Positions 1 to 9,530 are shown, counted from the stretch's first letter. The stretch: 64,000 nt of DNA from CBDFNC01 sp965249895 (GCA_965249895.1 CBDFNC010000004.1:1302001-1366000), one strand, 5' to 3'. A program made the numbers and translations. Notes: generated from the letters alone by a model not told the origin.

Positions 1-807
1 CAGCGCTGGTTTGAAATCGAAGTTCTGATGTTTAAACGCAATGTGGATCCTGATAAAACCGCGGAGTCTTGGCCAGATCAGACTCACCTGGAAACATCAG
101 GTAAGGGAAAAGAGGTGTTTTCCCGCTGGTTAACCCCAATAAAAACCAATGAAACCGAGTTTATCTGCGATGAGACCACCAATACCTGCAGTGAGCAAAG
201 TGTGGCCGTCAGTATCGAGGCGCCTTCAGCAGTTCCGGTGGTAATAAAGGGGGAAAACTTCTCCTCCGGCCGTAGCGACTTTGTTATTCAGTCCAGCAAC
301 CGGTTAAAAATGAATGCCAAGCGCAAACGTCTGGAGCAGCATGCCGCATATACACCCTTACTGCATATGGCCTGGAAAATGCCCGTCAGCAGTAAACGTC
401 GGTCGGTACCAATTCACCTATTCTCCGGTAAAAACTATCAACATAAATTCAACATCGATGGCGGCCTGAATACCGACGGCAACAGTCCGGAGCCGGTTTG
501 GCAGCTGGATGGATTGCTCAACATCTACCTGCAGCATTATTTGTATATTAAAGGCGATTTCCAATTAAGACGTGAAGGTTTAATGGCAGTTTTGCAGCCA
601 GGGACAACTGAAATGTCCGCCGAAATAGCAGACACGGAGCAGCCGGTAGTGTTAGGTAACCTACAGCCCGTGGACACGGAGCGCAAACAACTCGAGCCAC
701 ACCTCTACAGTTATCCTTTCCAACAATACCGTAGGGTAAGAAGTGGAGAAATTCATTACTTTGATCACCCTTTAATGGGTATGCTGGTACAGATCAGAAA
801 ACTATAA
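1..807 (+). CDS. csiV: CsiV-like peptidoglycan-synthesis cofactor, 5' end outside window
   Basis: The frame is open from base 1 and begins RWFEIEVLMFKR, the strand typical of the start of mature CsiV; the signal peptide and true start lie upstream of the window. CsiV is a small periplasmic protein first described in Vibrio that works with the lipoprotein LpoA to activate the PBP1A peptidoglycan synthase. What remains (about 268 residues) includes the family's C-terminal part ending in IHYFDHPLMGMLVQIRKL, where the 'YFDHP..G' segment is conserved. An internal ATG at base 28 is unlikely to be the start because it would cut through the conserved N-terminal strand. A GC-rich hairpin follows the stop. 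Confidence 0.8.
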   Translation, partial: QRWFEIEVLMFKRNVDPDKTAESWPDQTHLETSGKGKEVFSRWLTPIKTNETEFICDETTNTCSEQSVAVSIEAPSAVPVVIKGENFSSGRSDFVIQSSNRLKMNAKRKRLEQHAAYTPLLHMAWKMPVSSKRRSVPIHLFSGKNYQHKFNIDGGLNTDGNSPEPVWQLDGLLNIYLQHYLYIKGDFQLRREGLMAVLQPGTTEMSAEIADTEQPVVLGNLQPVDTERKQLEPHLYSYPFQQYRRVRSGEIHYFDHPLMGMLVQIRKL

Positions 808-812
808 ATTAC

Positions 813-831
813 CGGGGGAGCCCCTCCCCCG
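813..831 (+). terminator. GC-rich hairpin after csiV
   Basis: An 8-bp perfect stem (CGGGGGAG / CTCCCCCG) with a 3-nt loop lies 5 bases after the csiV stop. No T run follows, so it may slow or stabilise transcript ends rather than act as a full intrinsic terminator. Confidence 0.4.
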
Positions 832-889
832 AACTAACCCGAGCATTGGCTATACTCTGGCTAATAACCAGAAACGATTTTTAGCGCCG

Positions 890-2647
890 GTGCTTGGCAA
901 AACATTACACCATAAATTATTGATCAAATTGGTGCTCCCCATCGCTCTCGTCGGGGTGTGTGCCTCTGTTTTCTTTTTCAACTGGTTACCGGGTAAAATA
1001 GATCAATTTGCAGTCAACACTGGCACGGAAACCGGGATGGCTGTCGCCCGCCAATATATGGCGTTAAGAAAATATTACACCGAAAATGTGGTCGATAAAG
1101 TACTGCAGAAAAGCCACTTTAAGGCCAGCGCCGACCACCGTAATATGAGCGACGCTATCCCACTGCCAGCCACATTATTCAAGGAATTAGGCCAATATTT
1201 AGAAACTGATAAAGACATCTCTGTCCGGCTTTATAGCCCGTATCCATTGACGGACAGCCCCCCCCTCAGCAGCACTGAACGCAATATCTGGAGGCAGCTG
1301 AATACCTACCCAAACAAAGTCATTGCTGGCATGCACCGCAAAGAGAACGGAGACAGGGTTATACGCGTTGCGCTGGCGGATACCATGTCGCACGTTGCCT
1401 GTATCGACTGTCACAATGCCCACCCCCAATCTCCTAAACGTGACTGGATGCTGGGAGAAGTTAGCGGGGTTATCCAGGTTAATATTCCGGCCGAGAGTAT
1501 GCTGAAACAAGGGCAGGCCCTCGCCGGGACCATAAAACAGGTGGTGCTTGCCAGTTTTTTATTCCTGATGGGCGCCACAATTTATAATTACTGGGGAACC
1601 AATAAGCGTATCGAGCAGCTGGTTTATGTGGCTTCTCAAATTGCTCGCGGCCACTCTCACGTAAGAGCTAATTTACCGGGCTCAGACGAGTTATCCCAGT
1701 TGGGTTCGACTCTGGACCATATGCTCGACAGCATAGATCATATGCAGCGGCAGCTTAATAACAGCAACCAGGAATACCAGCTACTGAGTAAAGATCTGGA
1801 AACCCTGAACAATGAGCTTGAGATCCGGGTTAAGCAAAGGACCCAAAAGCTGGAAGACGCCCTGGAAAACCTGGAACTCGCTAAGGATGAGTTGCTGCAA
1901 GCCGAGGGCGCCGTGGCGATCTCAAGTCTGGTAGCTGGTATCGCCCACGACGTAAATAATCCCTTAGGGGTCGCCATCACGGCAACCAGTTTTTTAGTGG
2001 ATGAAAACCAGATTTTCGCCAATGAGATAGAGCAAGGGCGGTTAAGAAAATCTGTGCTCAATAACTACCTGGAAACCAGTAAAGAAAGTGCACATATTAT
2101 CCAGACTAATTTAGACAAAGCCAAAAATCTTATTCGCAGCTTCAAGGAGCTGACTGTAAACCAGTGCAGTGCCGATGTGCTGGAAATCGATGTTACTCAC
2201 TTCATCCAAAGTCTGCTATTGAGTTTAAGCCCGGTCATCCGCAAGACCCGGATAGATATTCAAACAGAGATAGAGGCGAACCTGTTGATCACCAGCTCAC
2301 CGGGATTTCTCAGCCAAATATTCACTAACCTTATCCTCAACTCCGTTAAACATGGTTTTGGGGATCAGGAGGAAGGTATTATTCGAATCAACATCTACTC
2401 CGAAAGTGAGAAACGAATCGCCCTGGATTACGCGGATAACGGATGTGGTATCGATAAAAACCTGGATAAGCAAGTGTTTGAGCCATTTTATACCACCAAA
2501 CGGGCTCAGGGAGGCAGTGGCTTAGGCCTTAATATCATCAAAGAACTAGTCCTGAGACGCCTTAGCGGCGAGCTAACCCTTTACCACCCAGCTCCTAAAG
2601 GGCTGGGGTTTAAAATATCCCTGCCTAAGCGACTAGTAACAGATTAG
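890..2647 (+). CDS. membrane histidine kinase with heme-c type DUF3365 (Tll0287-like) sensor
   Basis: 585 residues from a GTG start. There is one N-terminal membrane segment (about 12-32), then an extracytoplasmic domain of about 180 residues containing CIDCH at 171-175, a c-type heme attachment motif as found in DUF3365/Tll0287-like sensors. A second membrane segment (about 216-236), a HAMP linker and a coiled coil (about 285-340) follow. The kinase core has an H box GIAHDVNNPLG with the phosphorylated histidine near 353, an N box NLILNSVKHGF, G1 DNGCGI, F box EPFYTTK and G2 GGSGLGLNI. The likely role is sensing redox or a gas ligand through a periplasmic heme. No response regulator is adjacent, so the partner is unknown. 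Family assignment of the sensor domain is by pattern; the kinase call is firm. Confidence 0.88.
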   Translation: MLGKTLHHKLLIKLVLPIALVGVCASVFFFNWLPGKIDQFAVNTGTETGMAVARQYMALRKYYTENVVDKVLQKSHFKASADHRNMSDAIPLPATLFKELGQYLETDKDISVRLYSPYPLTDSPPLSSTERNIWRQLNTYPNKVIAGMHRKENGDRVIRVALADTMSHVACIDCHNAHPQSPKRDWMLGEVSGVIQVNIPAESMLKQGQALAGTIKQVVLASFLFLMGATIYNYWGTNKRIEQLVYVASQIARGHSHVRANLPGSDELSQLGSTLDHMLDSIDHMQRQLNNSNQEYQLLSKDLETLNNELEIRVKQRTQKLEDALENLELAKDELLQAEGAVAISSLVAGIAHDVNNPLGVAITATSFLVDENQIFANEIEQGRLRKSVLNNYLETSKESAHIIQTNLDKAKNLIRSFKELTVNQCSADVLEIDVTHFIQSLLLSLSPVIRKTRIDIQTEIEANLLITSSPGFLSQIFTNLILNSVKHGFGDQEEGIIRINIYSESEKRIALDYADNGCGIDKNLDKQVFEPFYTTKRAQGGSGLGLNIIKELVLRRLSGELTLYHPAPKGLGFKISLPKRLVTD

Positions 2648-2723
2648 CCACAAAATATTCATTCTTATTTAACCCGGAGTTATCCTATAGTGAAGAGGTT
2701 TGTGAGCCACGAGACTTTATATA

Positions 2724-3299
2724 ATGAGCCATTTATCCCCCAAAAAAACCAGCCAAATAACGGGTTCGGTATTCGAGCGGCGCGTCGACGCTTACCTGAG
2801 TGAACATCACAATACACTGGTTATCTGTCTTGATTCTTCATTGCGCAGCCGTATTAAGGTGTTGGAATACGAACAATTAAACTGGTTCGACATCAAGCTG
2901 AATGAAGCGAAAACAAACTTCTCAGGCGCATATCAGGAAAACCGCTATAACAAGATCAGTGGCAGCCTGGAAAACTACGACTGGTTATATCAATTACGCC
3001 TTCAGCGTGATCAGAAGGTGCTTTTTGTTTGCCCACAGGCCCTAGTCAACTGTCCGGCTCACACTATCACAAGCCTGTTTGAGCACCTGTCAGAGCACTT
3101 TCCCGAGGTAGACGTTATCGTGACGCTGCACGGTGAAAACGCCGATCAGACAGATATCATCACCATGGAAGAGCCTCACGAACCACCCCGAAGCAAGACT
3201 TTGCTTAGCCCGCTGTTTCGGCTGCTGACTCACTGCTGGCAACTCTTCATTTTACCTAAACGTACTAGCTGCTTTATTTATCAGGGAAAACTGCCTTAA
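2724..3299 (+). CDS. hypothetical protein
   Basis: A 191-residue protein that I do not recognise. It is soluble and lacks a signal peptide. The N-terminal part (TGSVFERRVDAYLSEH) resembles the opening helix of many nuclease-fold proteins. Residues 45-75 carry FDIKLNEAKTNF and a tyrosine-rich stretch, and the centre has a beta-strand pattern (KVLFVCPQAL, VDVIVTLHG). No complete catalytic motif is seen. It sits 76 bp after the heme kinase on the same strand and overlaps the convergent aminopropyltransferase by 4 bp, so it could be co-transcribed with the kinase. Function unknown. Confidence 0.6.
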   Translation: MSHLSPKKTSQITGSVFERRVDAYLSEHHNTLVICLDSSLRSRIKVLEYEQLNWFDIKLNEAKTNFSGAYQENRYNKISGSLENYDWLYQLRLQRDQKVLFVCPQALVNCPAHTITSLFEHLSEHFPEVDVIVTLHGENADQTDIITMEEPHEPPRSKTLLSPLFRLLTHCWQLFILPKRTSCFIYQGKLP

Positions 3300-5011
3300 T
3301 CAAGCTTCACATTTAATGGTATGTCCATTTCCGCCTGCCATGCGCTGTGATGATATTGGTAAAGGGTAAAACTACCTAGCTGATTCACCTCTACCTGATC
3401 CTGATGGTGATAGAAACCCCGGGAAAAGACAAATGCAGCCCGCAATAAATCCAGGTCCAGCCAGTTTAACGACAACGGAATAGACTCCATAGTTTCAAAC
3501 CGACGTAACGGCGATTGGCCCATTTTACTGGCGATAGTCCAGCCCCATTCACCAAATGTAGGCACATTCTGGCGGTACTGCTCTACCCCCTGAAAACCGG
3601 CGGCTTTAACTGTTTTCCCAATGGAGATAAACGCATTTTTTGCGTGAAACGGAGAAGTAGACTGGACCACCATTAAGCCATCTCCCGCTAACAACTGATT
3701 TAATCTGGCGTAGAAGTTTTTGCTGTACAGTTTATTCAAATCCGGGTGGTTTGGGTCGGGTAAATCCACGATCAGAGTGTCAAAATAAACTTGTCGATTG
3801 ATCAAACCATCGATGGCGATAAAGGCATCATCATTAATCACCTCCACTCTGGGATCGCTAAAACTGTTTTGGGTTAGCTTTGATATGGCTTTGGCCAGCC
3901 GATCCGGTAATTGGCCGTCGGGAGACTTAAATAAATTCACCAGTTCTTCGTCCAGATCTATCAGGGTGACCTGCTCGGGTTGCCACTTTAATACTTCCCG
4001 TAATGCCAGGCCGTCACCACCGCCGACAATTAATACCCGTTGCTGCCGGGCAGAGCCGGCCATCGCCGGATGCACCAGCATTTGATGATAGATATGTTCA
4101 TCGAGACTGGAAAATTGCAGTCGACCGTTAATATAGAAGTTATATACCGACCCTTTTCCTCCGGACATATCTCTTTGGGTGAAAGCCAGGTTTTGGTATC
4201 GCGTTTGGGTCTGATAAACCACCTTGTCCAGATAAAGCAAGTCCTGCATCCGATTGCTCCACTGACCGCCGTATTGATGTACCAAGACGATCAGTAACGC
4301 CAATACCAGGTGACAAACCAGCACCGCCTTACGGCTGGCTATCTCGTGCCAGAAACGCAGCAGAAACAAACCACCGGCAACCAGGTTTAAGCTGGCTGTG
4401 AGAGCCGCAGCCTGATTTATTTCCAACTTAAGCATCACCAACACCCAGATAGCGGCTCCAACCCCAGCGCCGATGTAGTCGGCGCCATAAATGGTGCCCA
4501 CATTATTGGACAGGTGTTTACCATAGATATGCTCTCGAATTCTGGCGATCAATGGGATCTCCATACCAATCAGAAAGCCCAGCAGAAATCCAAATACATA
4601 GGGCAATTTGTAACTTAGCCAGTTTAACGAGGCGATCACCCCTCCCTGGGGTAACGCATCGGGCGGTAAGGAAAAGGTTTGCGCCACCCACACGGGCAAA
4701 TATTGGGTAAAACCAATCAGACTCGCCAGGATCAAGATGGCGCTGCAACCAATCAGGGCGACACACACTTCCAGCCAGGCGAACGCCTTAAATTCATCCT
4801 TAATTTGCTTAGCGGCAAATGCGCCAAGGCCCATAGATACAATCATCAGGCCTATCATGGCATAAATGACAGTCTCCATACTGCCCAATACCCGGGCCGC
4901 ATAATGGGAAAGCAAGTATTCGTAGATCATCCCGCAGGCAGCAAGCACCGCCATAATGGAGATAAGCAAGACGTCATCGAGGAGCAGTCGGTTTTTTCGA
5001 GTGAGCAGCAT
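3296..5011 (-). CDS. membrane-anchored polyamine aminopropyltransferase (spermidine synthase family)
   Basis: 571 residues. The N-terminal third to 245 has about seven hydrophobic segments. The C-terminal part is a spermidine-synthase fold: the substrate-loop motif QFSSLDEHIYHQMLVHPAM (about 299-317), the GGGDG nucleotide motif at 330-334 that binds decarboxylated S-adenosylmethionine, and the catalytic-region motif DLPDPNHPDLNKLYS starting at 416. The family transfers an aminopropyl group to a polyamine or related amine; the actual acceptor of these membrane-fused forms is not established. It is the last gene of a minus-strand run after the DUF350 gene (58 bp gap) and a lipoprotein gene, a pairing seen in many proteobacteria. 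Confidence 0.88.
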   Translation of the reverse strand: MLLTRKNRLLLDDVLLISIMAVLAACGMIYEYLLSHYAARVLGSMETVIYAMIGLMIVSMGLGAFAAKQIKDEFKAFAWLEVCVALIGCSAILILASLIGFTQYLPVWVAQTFSLPPDALPQGGVIASLNWLSYKLPYVFGFLLGFLIGMEIPLIARIREHIYGKHLSNNVGTIYGADYIGAGVGAAIWVLVMLKLEINQAAALTASLNLVAGGLFLLRFWHEIASRKAVLVCHLVLALLIVLVHQYGGQWSNRMQDLLYLDKVVYQTQTRYQNLAFTQRDMSGGKGSVYNFYINGRLQFSSLDEHIYHQMLVHPAMAGSARQQRVLIVGGGDGLALREVLKWQPEQVTLIDLDEELVNLFKSPDGQLPDRLAKAISKLTQNSFSDPRVEVINDDAFIAIDGLINRQVYFDTLIVDLPDPNHPDLNKLYSKNFYARLNQLLAGDGLMVVQSTSPFHAKNAFISIGKTVKAAGFQGVEQYRQNVPTFGEWGWTIASKMGQSPLRRFETMESIPLSLNWLDLDLLRAAFVFSRGFYHHQDQVEVNQLGSFTLYQYHHSAWQAEMDIPLNVKLD

Positions 5012-5069
5012 AAAAAATCACAGGCAAAGCACCCTAAGCGTGATGCTTAAGGCGCTAGTTATAGTCGGA

Positions 5070-5969
5070 TTAAGCCATTAACGCGGTGAGTACCAGCGCC
5101 AGGGCAATGGAAATAGCCATTTCGATGGAGGCGACGCCGATATTTTGCTGTTGCTCCACTTCCACTTTATGGTCGATACCCAGTAAGATAACGCGTTTTG
5201 CCACGTGACTTAGCAGCTTAAGCAACATCATCATCACAAGACTTATCACCAACCAACCGATTAACCCCGATAACAAGTACTCAGGATCATAATCGATAAA
5301 GTGACTGGCCGCCGTTACCGCCAGGCCCGTACCTATCATATAACCGCTGTATCTTAGCGCCAGGGCGACCTGCCCTTGTTTCAGCGCCTGCTGAAATCCG
5401 GTTGGGTTATTTCTATTGTAAATTGACTCGCGGATCCGCGTCACCAGCACCAATATGGCCTGACCAATTGCCCAACCCACCAGGATCGCCGTGATGGTAT
5501 ATACATCTATGCCACCCACCCAGATCAGCACAGCCCGTACCACAATAGCGGTAGCGATGGCCGAGGCGGCATCAGTAATCGCCACCGCCAGGTTACGTTC
5601 ACTGATCTGTTGCGCTTTTTCAAATTGATTTAAGGCAAATTTATCGTGGATATACCGGCCTGCCTTGATCAGCACTAAACCGGTAATACCGTAGACAAGC
5701 ATACCGATGATTTCAATTAGGTAACTATCGGCGGCTTCCCCTGTGATGGCGCCGGTAAGCACGATACCCATAGCGGCCACACTACCTGCCACACTGATCC
5801 CGTAAGCAAAATTGTCCTTTTTCGCCAGTTCATCTGTGGTATCCACCTTGCCCAGCAGACCCATGACATAACGCATGGAACCCAACAACATGATGGCAAT
5901 AACGATATCAATCAGCAAGTAAACCAGCAGACTGGGGTTAAACTCAAAAATAGACGCAAATTGGTACAT
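5070..5969 (-). CDS. DUF350 family membrane protein, two-repeat form
   Basis: 299 residues with roughly eight predicted membrane helices. The sequence reads as two related halves: the motif around KKDNFAYGISVAGSVAAMG (about residue 50) is echoed by a QGQVALALRYSGYMIGTG segment about 145 residues later. This is the duplicated form of DUF350, whose single-repeat member in E. coli is YjfL. The biochemical role is unknown. It lies between a lipoprotein gene (9-bp gap upstream) and the aminopropyltransferase gene downstream, so the three are probably one transcription unit acting at the inner membrane. Confidence 0.82.
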   Translation of the reverse strand: MYQFASIFEFNPSLLVYLLIDIVIAIMLLGSMRYVMGLLGKVDTTDELAKKDNFAYGISVAGSVAAMGIVLTGAITGEAADSYLIEIIGMLVYGITGLVLIKAGRYIHDKFALNQFEKAQQISERNLAVAITDAASAIATAIVVRAVLIWVGGIDVYTITAILVGWAIGQAILVLVTRIRESIYNRNNPTGFQQALKQGQVALALRYSGYMIGTGLAVTAASHFIDYDPEYLLSGLIGWLVISLVMMMLLKLLSHVAKRVILLGIDHKVEVEQQQNIGVASIEMAISIALALVLTALMA

Positions 5970-5978
5970 AATTATCCC

Positions 5979-6923
5979 TTATTTTCCCCGGCTCGGACTG
6001 CGTGACCTGGTATTACTACTGTTTCTAAAGCTACTTGTGCCCGATGCTCTCGAATAACTGGAGCGCCCCGCAAACTTGGATGCCGACTTAGCCTGTTGAC
6101 TCGCCACGGACACCTTACTCGCCCCGGTACGGTCCTTGGCGTAAGGACTGCGAAAAGTGCCTTTATTGCCAAATTGCTTTTTCGTTTTGGTATTCAGCGT
6201 TTCCTGGGTTCGGATCTGCGACGGACTGGAATAACGGTGCCGGCCGTAATCATTGTAATAACTGTAATCCCGGCTACGCGACCAACGGTCGTATCGAACC
6301 GGACTGGTAAGGTTGGAAAACATGGAGTACATGCCGTACCAGGCCCAAAATGACATACCACTGCTGCCGGTTTGCCATTGCCCGTAGTTTGGATTACCCA
6401 CCATCTGGCTGCCGGCGCCATCATCTGAGGCGCCGTTTGCCTGCAGGCTGGTTTCACGGCTGATGGCGTTTACCCGAGCCAGCTTACCGCCTGACATATC
6501 CGCAATTACGTTTATCGGATCCGACAGGGCGTCACCAAACAAGGTCGCATCTGTGGCTTGGGCCAGGTTTTCCAGCTCGGCTAACCTTTCGTCCTTGGAC
6601 ACAAACGCGGCGCTGTCATCTTTAGCACGCGCTAACCGGTTCGCCAGGTTTTGATACATAGGTCCCTGGCGGGTACTGTCGGTGGCCAGCTGACTCAGCA
6701 AAGGCCCAAGCTCGGGTTTATCCTGCTTCAGCAAACCAGCATACTGAGTCAAGATCATTGCGTTTCTGACTTGTCCGCTGTCGAGCTTTTTACCGAGATC
6801 ATCCAGACGAAACTCCGCGACCCGGGTATTTGACTCTATCGCCTCCTGCACCTTATCGCTGCAGGCAGACAAAAACAGCAGGCAGCAGATCACGAGTACA
6901 ACACGGTACAATCCGTTCGCCAT
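5979..6923 (-). CDS. lipoprotein with Ser/Arg/Tyr-rich C-terminal half
   Basis: 314 residues. It has a signal peptide with a lipobox LSAC, lipidated cysteine at about 21. Residues 22-130 look helical and soluble. From about 170 the protein is low-complexity, rich in Ser, Arg, Tyr and Gly (WSRSRDYSYYNDYGRHRYSS; SRASGTSSFRNSS), likely disordered and very basic, ending SRSPSRGK. No named family is recognised. It is the first gene of the three-gene minus-strand cluster with DUF350 and the aminopropyltransferase. The basic tail at the cell envelope could contact peptidoglycan or LPS, but that is speculation. Confidence 0.75.
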   Translation of the reverse strand: MANGLYRVVLVICCLLFLSACSDKVQEAIESNTRVAEFRLDDLGKKLDSGQVRNAMILTQYAGLLKQDKPELGPLLSQLATDSTRQGPMYQNLANRLARAKDDSAAFVSKDERLAELENLAQATDATLFGDALSDPINVIADMSGGKLARVNAISRETSLQANGASDDGAGSQMVGNPNYGQWQTGSSGMSFWAWYGMYSMFSNLTSPVRYDRWSRSRDYSYYNDYGRHRYSSPSQIRTQETLNTKTKKQFGNKGTFRSPYAKDRTGASKVSVASQQAKSASKFAGRSSYSRASGTSSFRNSSNTRSRSPSRGK

Positions 6924-7016
6924 TTAACTCTCCCATTTAGAAGGAATTAAGCATTCTTACCGAGACATATTATGTCAAAGTAAAGCAAGTGGGTAAATTA
7001 TAAAGCATTTTAGCTA

Positions 7017-7589
7017 CTAATTGCCAAATGACTTAGTTAATGCCGCTAACTTTAAGATAGCGGCGACACTAATTCCATCTGTGACTTCCCCTTTGATCAC
7101 CAGCTCTACGGCCTTATGGAAAGGCAGGTGTAATACTCTGATATCCTCCGTATCCTCTGGCTGCGCTAGCCCCAAGGTTAATTGTCTGGCCACATAAACT
7201 ACCGCAGTTTCATCGGTTACCGAATTAGACGTATGTAATTGCATCAATTCTTCCCATTGAGTCGCAGTCACCCCCGTTTCTTCCTGTAGCTCTCGTTGCG
7301 CACCCAGCAGGGCATCCTCCCCTAGCGGCACACCACCCATGGGGATCTCCCAGGAATAGCTATCCAGGGGATATCTTGTCTGCCCAACCAGATAGGTGTA
7401 ACCCTGCTCATCGATGGGAATAATACCTACCGCCCGGTTCTTAAAATGAAGAACACCATAGTCACTGGGGTTGCCTGCTGGATTAACTACTTTATGCTCT
7501 TCCAACCGGATCCAGGGGTTATCAAACACAGTTGTTCTGCTTAATCTCCGCCAGGGGTTTGCATAAGACGTTAACTTGTTATCCTTCAT
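7017..7589 (-). CDS. Nudix hydrolase (ADP-ribose pyrophosphatase-like)
   Basis: 190 residues. A complete Nudix box GX5EX7REUXEEXGU is present: GVPLGE, then RELQEETGV. The N-terminal part (NPWIRLEEHKVVNPAG, DYGVLHFKNRAVGIIP) matches the ADP-ribose/sugar-nucleotide branch. Such enzymes split nucleoside diphosphates linked to another group using Mg2+; the substrate cannot be fixed from sequence. It is divergent from the DUF2919 gene, with a 115-bp shared upstream region. Confidence 0.88.
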   Translation of the reverse strand: MKDNKLTSYANPWRRLSRTTVFDNPWIRLEEHKVVNPAGNPSDYGVLHFKNRAVGIIPIDEQGYTYLVGQTRYPLDSYSWEIPMGGVPLGEDALLGAQRELQEETGVTATQWEELMQLHTSNSVTDETAVVYVARQLTLGLAQPEDTEDIRVLHLPFHKAVELVIKGEVTDGISVAAILKLAALTKSFGN

Positions 7590-7704
7590 GTAGACGCTCT
7601 CTTGATCATCTGTGGATATTGCCGATTAAACACTTGCTCGCCTTGAAGTCACACTGTTTCAACCCCATTTCATTAACCACAGGGAACCCGACTAAAAAGC
7701 CATT

Positions 7705-8172
7705 ATGCAAAGAATTTATCAGATAACTCAATATGATAACTCAGGAAAACTGAAACCACCCAAGCTGTTTTACCTGTCCCTGATGTTTCTGGCCAGAACC
7801 TGGATACTCTGGGCTATGTCCCTGGCTATCAGACCCGATGGCGAAAAGCTGCTCAGCTTGTTTTATCCCCATCAATCCAACTTTTTGATCGGCCTGGTAT
7901 CCGGCACCCTGGCCATCTTGCTGTTTTTTCTCTCCGGTCGTAATAACAGCCAAGGCTTCCTTAGTAAAATATGGTCCCGTGGCTGGCTGTTATTATTGCT
8001 CTGCACCTTGACCGATCTGACAGTACAAATATATTCGCTTATACAGCAACATTTTGATTATTCCTGGAGTGCATCCTTGCAACTGGTGCTGGTTTGCTGG
8101 ATTTTGCTATATCTGCTACAGAGTAATCGACTCAAAGACAGTTTCCGTGGAACAGAAACAAAGGCCGAATAG
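7705..8172 (+). CDS. DUF2919 family inner-membrane protein (YfeZ-like)
   Basis: 155 residues with four hydrophobic segments. The N-terminal signature YDNSGKLKPPKLFYLSLMF followed by LARTW is characteristic of DUF2919, whose E. coli member is YfeZ. Function is unknown. It is transcribed divergently from the Nudix gene and converges on the ndh gene with a 71-bp gap. Confidence 0.8.
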   Translation: MQRIYQITQYDNSGKLKPPKLFYLSLMFLARTWILWAMSLAIRPDGEKLLSLFYPHQSNFLIGLVSGTLAILLFFLSGRNNSQGFLSKIWSRGWLLLLLCTLTDLTVQIYSLIQQHFDYSWSASLQLVLVCWILLYLLQSNRLKDSFRGTETKAE

Positions 8173-8243
8173 CAAGGCGAGAAGAGAGTGTTTATGCTCG
8201 CTGTGCTTGCGCTATTTCAGCACAGGGAAACAATAACGCCTGA

Positions 8244-9530
8244 TTAGTGGAGTTTTAGTCTGGGTCTCAGCACCCGGTTAATCCGGCCAACCACAGTCAT
8301 CAGCATGGTCTTAACATAACCGTGTAATGCAATTTGGTGCATGCGGTATAGGGAAATATATACTACGCGGGCAAGCCGCCCTTCCACCATCATACTGCCG
8401 CGCATCAGGTTGCCCATCAAGCTACCTACAGTACTGAACTTACTTAGCGAAACCAGTGAACCGTGATCTTTATAAACATAAGGCTGGAGGTTTTTGCCCG
8501 TTAACGAGGCCAAAATATTCGCATATGCCAGATCTGCCATTTGATGGGCCGATTGTGCCCTTGGCGGTACTATGGTCCCGTCGGGCTGAAGGCAATAAGC
8601 ACAATCACCGATAGCATAAATGCTGTCATCGCGACTGGTTTGCAGCGTGTCCTTCACCACCAGTTGATTACTCCTGCTGGTTTCCAGGCCCCCGATATTT
8701 TTCATAAAGTCGGCCGCCTTGATCCCGGCAGCCCACACCATAAGATCCGCATCAATCAACTCGCCACTCTTAGTGTGCAAACCAGCCTCAGTCGCTTCAA
8801 CCACCATAGTTGCCGTGCGAACGTCCACCCCGAGCTTGGTTAATTCACTGTGCGCAGCGCTGGAAATCCGTAACGGTAAGGCCGGCAGGATTTTATCACC
8901 CGCTTCCACCAAAGTGACTTTAAGGTTTGCGGGAGTTAAGTGTTCGAAACCATAGCTGGAAACCAGCTTCAGGGAGTTAAACAACTCGGCTGACAGCTCT
9001 ACGCCCGTCGCCCCGGCCCCCACAATAGCAACACTCACTTGCTCGGTTTGTTTTACGCCCAGCTGCAAAAATTTGTTAAGCAACCTGTGATGGAATTTAT
9101 TGGCCTGTTGTGGACTATCGAGGAAGATACAATGATCGCGGACCCCTTTAGTATTAAAGTCATTACTGACACTGCCCAGCGCCATCACCAATATATCGTA
9201 ATCAAGGAAGCGCTCCGGTAATACTTGCGCCCCTTCCTCATCAAACATGGGCGCCAGAGTAACGCATTTCTGTTGGCGGTCAATTTGGGTTAACGCACCG
9301 AGTTGAAAAGAAAAACCGTGATTTTTAGCGTGCGCACGATAGCTAACTGCATCCACACCATCGTCCAAAGAGCCTGCCGCCACCTCGTGTAATAGCGGTT
9401 TCCATAAATGGGTCCGATTCTTGTCGACCAGGGTAACTTGCGCGTTATTTTTTTTCCTTAACTTGCGTCCTAATTTGGTGGCCAGCTCAAGTCCACCGGC
9501 ACCGCCACCTACCACAAGTATTTTTGTCAT
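8244..9530 (-). CDS. ndh: type II NADH:quinone oxidoreductase
   Basis: 428 residues. Two Rossmann motifs are visible: VVGGGAGGLELATKLGR at the N-terminus (FAD) and VAIVGAGATGVELSAEL in the middle (NADH). An FAD-contact motif IYAIGDCAYC and the conserved PPRAQSAHQMA lie in the last third, and the C-terminus has a basic, hydrophobic membrane-binding tail. NDH-2 passes electrons from NADH to quinone without pumping protons, at the inner face of the membrane. It follows ycfP and nagZ on the same strand, the order nagZ-ycfP-ndh also found in E. coli, which supports the symbol. Confidence 0.93.
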   Translation of the reverse strand: MTKILVVGGGAGGLELATKLGRKLRKKNNAQVTLVDKNRTHLWKPLLHEVAAGSLDDGVDAVSYRAHAKNHGFSFQLGALTQIDRQQKCVTLAPMFDEEGAQVLPERFLDYDILVMALGSVSNDFNTKGVRDHCIFLDSPQQANKFHHRLLNKFLQLGVKQTEQVSVAIVGAGATGVELSAELFNSLKLVSSYGFEHLTPANLKVTLVEAGDKILPALPLRISSAAHSELTKLGVDVRTATMVVEATEAGLHTKSGELIDADLMVWAAGIKAADFMKNIGGLETSRSNQLVVKDTLQTSRDDSIYAIGDCAYCLQPDGTIVPPRAQSAHQMADLAYANILASLTGKNLQPYVYKDHGSLVSLSKFSTVGSLMGNLMRGSMMVEGRLARVVYISLYRMHQIALHGYVKTMLMTVVGRINRVLRPRLKLH

